Source: Cenococcum geophilum 1.58 (taxonomy: Eukaryota > Ascomycota > Dothideomycetes > Gloniales > Gloniaceae). From it: a stretch of DNA of 64,000 nt. Positions within the stretch are counted from its first letter, which is position 1. The number at the start of each line of letters is the position of its first letter. Shown piece after piece: positions 58,501 through 64,000 of this stretch. The stretch covers positions 2,795,640 to 2,859,639 of the forward strand of contig KV748181.1 of the NCBI GenBank assembly GCA_001692895.1. The letters run 5' to 3'. Under the pieces are notes generated by a model. The model saw only the letters and a list, made by a program, of their open reading frames with translations, was not told where the DNA came from and ran no database searches. The position numbers and the translations under genes are program-made.

Positions 58501-60499
58501 CCTTACCGTGCGTTATTATAAAGTACGGAAAGGATCTTCCTAAGTAGGTGTTATAGATAAGTATAACTTATACAAATCCGGTATATACTTCCTTAAGGTT
58601 AGTCTAGTTAATATAAAGGTTAAGATAGGGTTTATTAATTTTCTATTTTAAGAACCTTCTTAAAACCTAACGCTTAATTTTAGCAAGACTGCAGTATTAG
58701 CATTTTGTTGTCTTAGGGCCTTAAAGCTTAACTCCTAGGGCGTTAATACCTAAATAATGAAGGCTTATAGGTCCTAGATATCCTAGACGTAGATACTATA
58801 AATATATATTACCTTTTAAATCTAAACAAACGTCTCTTAACGATATTCTGCGCTTCCGTTATAGGCGTAATAGTTAACTTAAATTAAAAGCTAATAGACT
58901 TCCTAATTGGACGTACTTAATAGTCTATTATCCGTAATATTCTTCCATTTAATATAGGATTGTATTATCCTTTTAAACTAGAAGATTATTATCTCCTTTA
59001 TTATCTTAGTAGTACCCTCATTTTTAAAGTAGACGGAATAACACTAGATTTATATTAAAGTCCGTATAAAAGGCAACGTCCTTAAAACGTAGGATTCCCT
59101 TACTCTTATCTAGTTTTGTAACTTAGACAGTAACATTGCTATAGCCTAATATAGGCACTTCTAAGCTGCCGGCGATAACATATTTATATCTTAAAGCTTT
59201 TCTAAAGTTATAGAAATAAGAGAGGTTATTAAAGATATAAAGAGTGGTTCCTAAGTCAAGAATAGTTAATAGCCTTAGTAGATGGAATTAACCAGTATAA
59301 TACAATTCTAGGAATATCACATTAGCTTTTCCCTTAATCTTAACTATCTTCTAGCTCTTATCCTGTTGTTATTAAGCCTTATCTTCTTATTCTTTAAGTT
59401 TAATCTTTATAACTTAGTTAGCGAGATTCTTATTCTTTTTTACCTTCTTTAGCACCCTTTTAATGCGAGCATCTCCGATTATAACTCCTTTGGGTCTCTT
59501 ATCTTTAAATAAATACCAATAGTTCTATAGGGAATGTCCTCGTTTCTCGCACACTAAGTATATAGGTAGTAGCTTCTTATAGGACGTTTCCTCGTCTACT
59601 AATAACCTGGTTCTCTTTAAGCGTCTAGTATATACTAAGGATCATTTCCCTAAACCTTTAGTAGTATTAAAGTAATCTATTATAGCTTGCTCTATAAAGT
59701 CTGCATTAAAGGTACTCCCTCTTATAGTAGTATTGGCTTTCTTTAAGGGTATTCTAAGTCCTTCTTGCAGCTCCTTTACTACTCTACGGTATTTAGAAGA
59801 TCTTAACTTCTAAGGGTTATTTAACTTAGTAGTATACTTTATATAATAGGCGTCGCTAAAAGGTTAAATAACTTTTACTAATTTTTAAAGCTAGATTCTA
59901 TTAGATATTTAAGGGATCTTATACTTCTCTCCTAGTACTATTATATGTTCCTATTAATCTAACTACTAATTTAATTTTAATAAGTGTTTAAACCCCTTAA
60001 GAGCTTCCGTATACTAGTGTTATAACTTTTTCCTAATAAATAATAAGGTAGGTTCTGTATTCTCTTTTAACTAAAATATCTATTCCTTAACTATAAAAGA
60101 AGGGTTAAGTAGTAGCTTCTTCTAAATTAATACTATAGACGTAATTTAGGTGCGAATCTTTTAAAGGTACTCTTCTTATTTTAGGAAATACTTTATATCC
60201 TAATTATAGTATTATCTGCTGTTCTCGTACGCCCTCTATTAATTCGTCGAGAGCTATACATATAAGGTTACATTCTCGTTAAAATCTGTAACTTCTGGAT
60301 AAGCTAGTTCTTATAGTAGACCTTATTAAGGTGCTTCCTTATCTGGGTCAACGTAGGCCTAAATTTGTTTGTCTATAAGGGCTTATAGTTACCAGATCCA
60401 TTGCTCCCAGTCTTCTAGCTTATTGAGGATGATTGTAGTAGACGAACTCGACGTCGGTGGAGTCATTTAACTAATAGGCAGATGGGAATTGAGATGGAA

Positions 60500-60662
60500 T
60501 TCGTCGTCAGGATCGTCCTTGTCACAGGATCGTCCTTGTCGTCAGGATCGTCCTTATCGCAGGATCGTCCTTGCCGTCAGGATCGTCCTTGCCGTCAGGA
60601 TCGTCCTTTGACGATTAAGGTGGAGTCTCGTGGAATCTCGTGGAATCTCGTGGAATCTCGTC
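60500..60662 (+). repeat. Two minisatellites in the Copia leader
   Basis: Six units of an approximately 17-18-bp GTCAGGATCGTCCTT repeat (60500-60606) are followed by four units of the 10-bp TGGAATCTCG (about 60623-60662). They lie between the Gag start and the right LTR, that is in the untranslated leader of the element. Confidence 0.8.
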
Positions 60663-60801
60663 CTGTGACAATTAAGGTAGGATTTCAATCAGGGTCGTCT
60701 TGTGACGATAAGGTGTCAGAGTCTAACGATAAGGTAGAATTTCTTTAAATGATTAAGTAATAGCTGAATAGCTTCTTGTGTCGGCGAACCGGGCTTATAA
60801 C

Positions 60802-60976
60802 TATCAGATAGTTCATATAGAGCTATTTATTGATGAAAATGGGTTAATTAATTAATAATCTTAATCGTTGCTTAACCTAGGGCCCCTAGGCTTAGACGAA
60901 GATATTTACAATATACGTAACCCGTGCACGTAACCAGTGTACGTCCTACGCCACCGAGAATACAGATTATCTGACA
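60802..60976 (-). repeat. Copia LTR (right)
   Basis: About 175 bp ending ATTATCTGACA. It differs from the left copy by transitions and one short length difference in a GTGCACGTAAC-rich stretch. Confidence 0.85.
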
Positions 60977-63900
60977 AGAGTAACGCGGAACTATATCTTT
61001 TTAGTAGTAGTTAAAAGAATAGGATTACCTTATAGATAGAAGGAACAACTTTACCTATTAGTTACGATTTTAGGAGATCCGATAGCCTATAAAGGAGGTA
61101 TTATTAACCTTAAAATAGGACCTATTTAAATAACTATTAAAGGAAGACGAATTAAGATATCTTTTAATACCCTATTATTAGGACGGAATAAGGTAGTATT
61201 AGGAATGCCTTAGTTATAGGAATATAATCTAAAGATTAATTAGATTATAGGCTAGGTTAATACTAGAAATACATAACGACGTAAGATATAATAGTAAACT
61301 AAGTTAATATGGTACTAAGTCGGAGCGATATATAAAGAGACTAAGTAAGGCTTAAGTTATATACTAAAAAGATACTATAAATATGGCAAGAAACTATAGA
61401 GTTTAAAAAGTAAAAAGTTGGTAGATTATATAGCATAGGACTATAAAATAGAGTTAAAACTAGAAATAAGTCTAAGGTTCTTTCTAACCTATAAGCTTAC
61501 TAAAGAAGAGTTTAGAGCACTTAAAGAGTTTATTTAAGAAAACTTATAAAAAGGATATATTAGACCATTATAGTTATTAGTAGGTTACCCAGTACTATTC
61601 ATACTAAAGAAGAATAAAAAACTTAGGTTATGCATTAACTATAGATAGTTAAATAGCATTACTTAGAAGGATAGGTATCCTTTACTCTTAATTAGTGAAA
61701 TCTAAAACCGAATAGGTAACGCGTAAATTTTTACGAAGATAGATCTAAGATAGGCGTACTATTAAATTAGAATTAAGGAAGGCGATAAATAAAAGGCAGC
61801 CTTTAGGTTAAGAGAAGGACTATATAAACCATTAGATATATAATTTAGGTTAATAAATACACCTGTAATATTTTAGAAAAGAATTAATAGTGTATTGGGA
61901 GAGTACCTTAATAAGTTTATTATAGTATACCTTAATAATATTATTATCTACTTAATAATTAAGGAAGAATATAGGGAATATATTAAATAGGTCTTAAAGA
62001 GACTATAAAAGGAACAAATGCTAGTAGTAATTAAGAAATACGAGTTCTTTATAAGGAAGACTAATTTTATTAAATTTATTATTAAACTAGGTTATATTAG
62101 TATAGACCTAAAGAANATTAAAGCTATAGTAAGTTNGNAAGAACTAGAGANTATAATNNANTTAANGTTATTTTTAGGGGTTTNNAACTACTANAGAAGG
62201 TTTATAGTATAGTAGTTAAAGAATATTAAACTATTTACCAGGCTTATAAAGAAAGAGAAACTATAGGTATAGGGAGACGAGTAAAGAAAGTTGTTTAAAG
62301 AACTTAAGGAGTTATTTATCTAAGAGCCAATCCTTAAAATCTACTAACTAGGACTAAACACGGTTATAAAAACGGACGCATTAGACTACGTATTTAGAGT
62401 ATACTTATTATAAAGGTATAAGGATATATAGCACCCAGTATTATATTATAGTAGAAAGATAATACTACTAGAGTTAAACTATAACGTCTATAATAAGGAG
62501 TTATTAGGTATAGTTATAGCACTTAAAAAATAAAGAGCATTCTTATAAGGTGTAGAAAAACTATTTATAGTTAAGATAGATTATAAGAACCTAATAGGGT
62601 TCCTAATAATAAAAGAGCTTAATTAAAGATAAGTTAAATAGGTAAAGATACTTACAGAATATTATTTTAAGATTTAGTATACTAAAGGAACTAAAAATAT
62701 AAGGGTAGATGTACTTAGCAGAAAAGCTAAACTATAGAATAATAAGAAATTATTAGGAGTAATACTACGTAGAGATAAGGATGGATAGATTAGATATAAT
62801 TACCCTAAACTAGTAGTAACTTAAGAAAATAATAAACTAGAAAAAGTCTATAAGACACTAAAGAGCTTTTAGGTATAAAGAATTCTAAAAGTATAGCTAG
62901 AGGATCTATAAATAGATATATACAAGAATTAAAAAGTAAAGTATATCCTAAAAAGCATAGTAGAGTATTTCGTAGAAGACTTCTATAAGGGAATAACTTA
63001 AGGACACAATAGAGCAACGGGCTTAGTGTTAAGACTTTAAGAAGAATATATTATTAACAGAATCTAGAATATTATAAGAAAAGTAATAAAAGAGTGTCTA
63101 GATTACTAAAGGAATAAATTAATAAGGTATAAGCTATATAGAGGGCTATAACCTATTAAAATATTAAAGAGACTATAGGAGGTTATATTATAGGACTTTA
63201 TTATTAAGTTATTAAAGTTAAGAGATCCTATTACCGGATAAGAGTATAACGCGATTTTAGTAATAGTAGATAAGTTAACTAAATAGGGCTACTTTATAGT
63301 ATATATAGAAAAAATCTTAGTAGAAGATATTACTAGAATCTATATTAAAGAAGTATTCGTAAGATATAGAGTACTAAGTAAGATTATATTAGATAGAGAT
63401 TTAAGATTTATAGCAATATTTTAAAAGGTATTCTTAGCGGAGCAAGGAGTTAAAGTAGTAACTTCTACTATATATTATCCGCAGATAAACGGTTAAATAG
63501 AAAGATTAAATTAGATACTAGAATAGTATTTAAGGCATTATATTAATTATATATAGAATAATTAGGTATCGCTATTACTAGTTATATAGTTTATATATAA
63601 TATAATACCACAAAAAGGAATAGGTATATTACTATTTAAGGCAAATTATAGATATAAACTAAGAATATTGTTATTATTACGGTAAGTAAAGAAAATAAGT
63701 AGTATAGCTAAAGAAAGAATAAAGATATTAATAAATCTTTATATAGACCTTATAGAATTAGTAAAAAAGGTATAAGAAAGAATAAAAAGGTACTATAATG
63801 CTAAGAGATCTAAGGGACTAGATCTTAAGGAGGGAGATAAAGTATAGCTACTATATAAAAATTTTAAGAGTTAATAACTAAGTAAGAAGTTAGACTACGT

Positions 63901-64000
63901 TAGACTAGGACCTTTTAAAATTATTTAAAGGATTTTACTAATTATATTTAAGTTAAACTTACTAGCTAAGATAAAGATCTACCTTATATAGTATATTATA

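Larger units (their letters stand above)
55357..60976 (-). mobile_element. Ty1/Copia retrotransposon (fossil, complete LTR to LTR)
   Basis: 5.6 kb with LTRs at 55357-55518 and 60802-60976 (the right one about 13 bp longer) and a near-perfect 5-bp target duplication (AAAGT/AGAGT). It reads on the minus strand: a Gag start near 60465 (MTPPTSSSSTTIILNKLEDW), a zinc-knuckle remnant near 59530, protease about 59050-59300, integrase about 58000-58800, reverse transcriptase about 56300-57300 with KALYGL and the YINDIVF box near 56770, and RNase H about 55900-56300. Very many breaks; strongly AT-shifted by RIP. It sits inside the protease region of the outer Gypsy. Confidence 0.9.
43617..64000 (+). 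mobile_element. Outer Ty3/Gypsy retrotransposon (fossil, interrupted, runs off window)
   Basis: A candidate 5' LTR begins TGTTACGGACGC at 43617 and is split by the chromovirus insertion; it seems to resume at 49911 and end near 50045. Gag-like sequence occupies about 50250-51200, with a zinc-knuckle remnant near 51080. The protease region is divided by a Copia insertion at 55357-60976. Reverse transcriptase lies at about 61500-62220, RNase H at about 62300-62760 and integrase from about 62960 to beyond 63600. The 3' LTR is outside the window. The body is extremely AT-rich and carries very many breaks, so it is the oldest and most RIP-worn member of the nest. Several undetermined bases lie at 52447-52492 and 62116-62194. 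Confidence 0.8.

Overview
The window comes from a filamentous ascomycete (Pezizomycotina). The genes carry short GT-AG introns of about 45-105 nt with CTAAC/CTGAC branch sites. Several products are fungus-typical: a SesA-NB-ARC-TPR NLR-like protein, a Csx2-type ArfGAP, a WW-PhoD protein and a 438-aa enolase. GC-balanced gene blocks end abruptly in an AT-rich tract (about 43.4 kb to the end) whose old retroelements show transition-only decay, the mark of repeat-induced point mutation (RIP). The genus cannot be read from the sequence.

Layout. 0.6-4.3 kb: an NLR-like gene on the minus strand, with nearly identical 126-bp TPR units and an intron inside its P-loop. 5.5-12.4 kb: a divergent pair, a Q-rich protein of unknown role (-) and a WW-PhoD phosphatase-like protein (+). 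13.2-14.0 kb: a shortened Fot1/pogo-like DNA element with perfect TIRs and TA duplication. 14.8-20.4 kb: a divergent pair, Csx2-like ArfGAP (-) and the F1-ATPase assembly factor Atp11 (+), followed by a tRNA-like sequence. 20.9-26.9 kb: an accessory stretch with a pogo-like relic carrying two inverted 12-bp minisatellite arrays, an F-box-like locus, a compact three-exon gene resembling fungal restriction-endonuclease-fold proteins, a broken sterol-dehydrogenase fragment and LTR-like debris. 27.2-31.8 kb: a housekeeping block with NAT9-like acetyltransferase (+), proteasome ATPase Rpt4 (-) and enolase (+). 34.3-40.6 kb: a long disordered protein and a four-helix membrane protein. 42.1 kb: a 146-bp fold-back MITE.

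43.6-64 kb is a nest of retroelement fossils. An outer Ty3/Gypsy element (+) runs off the window. It is interrupted by a 6.0-kb Gypsy chromovirus (-), a 2.3-kb gag-only LTR element (-) and a 5.6-kb Ty1/Copia element (-). Two of the inserts have perfect 5-bp target duplications and the Copia has a near-perfect one. All are heavily broken.

The housekeeping genes form divergent or convergent pairs with short shared intergenic regions; no metabolic cluster is present. Exon structures were worked out by hand. Where the text says so, the spliced length is an exact multiple of three and the joins restore family motifs. No database search was possible.
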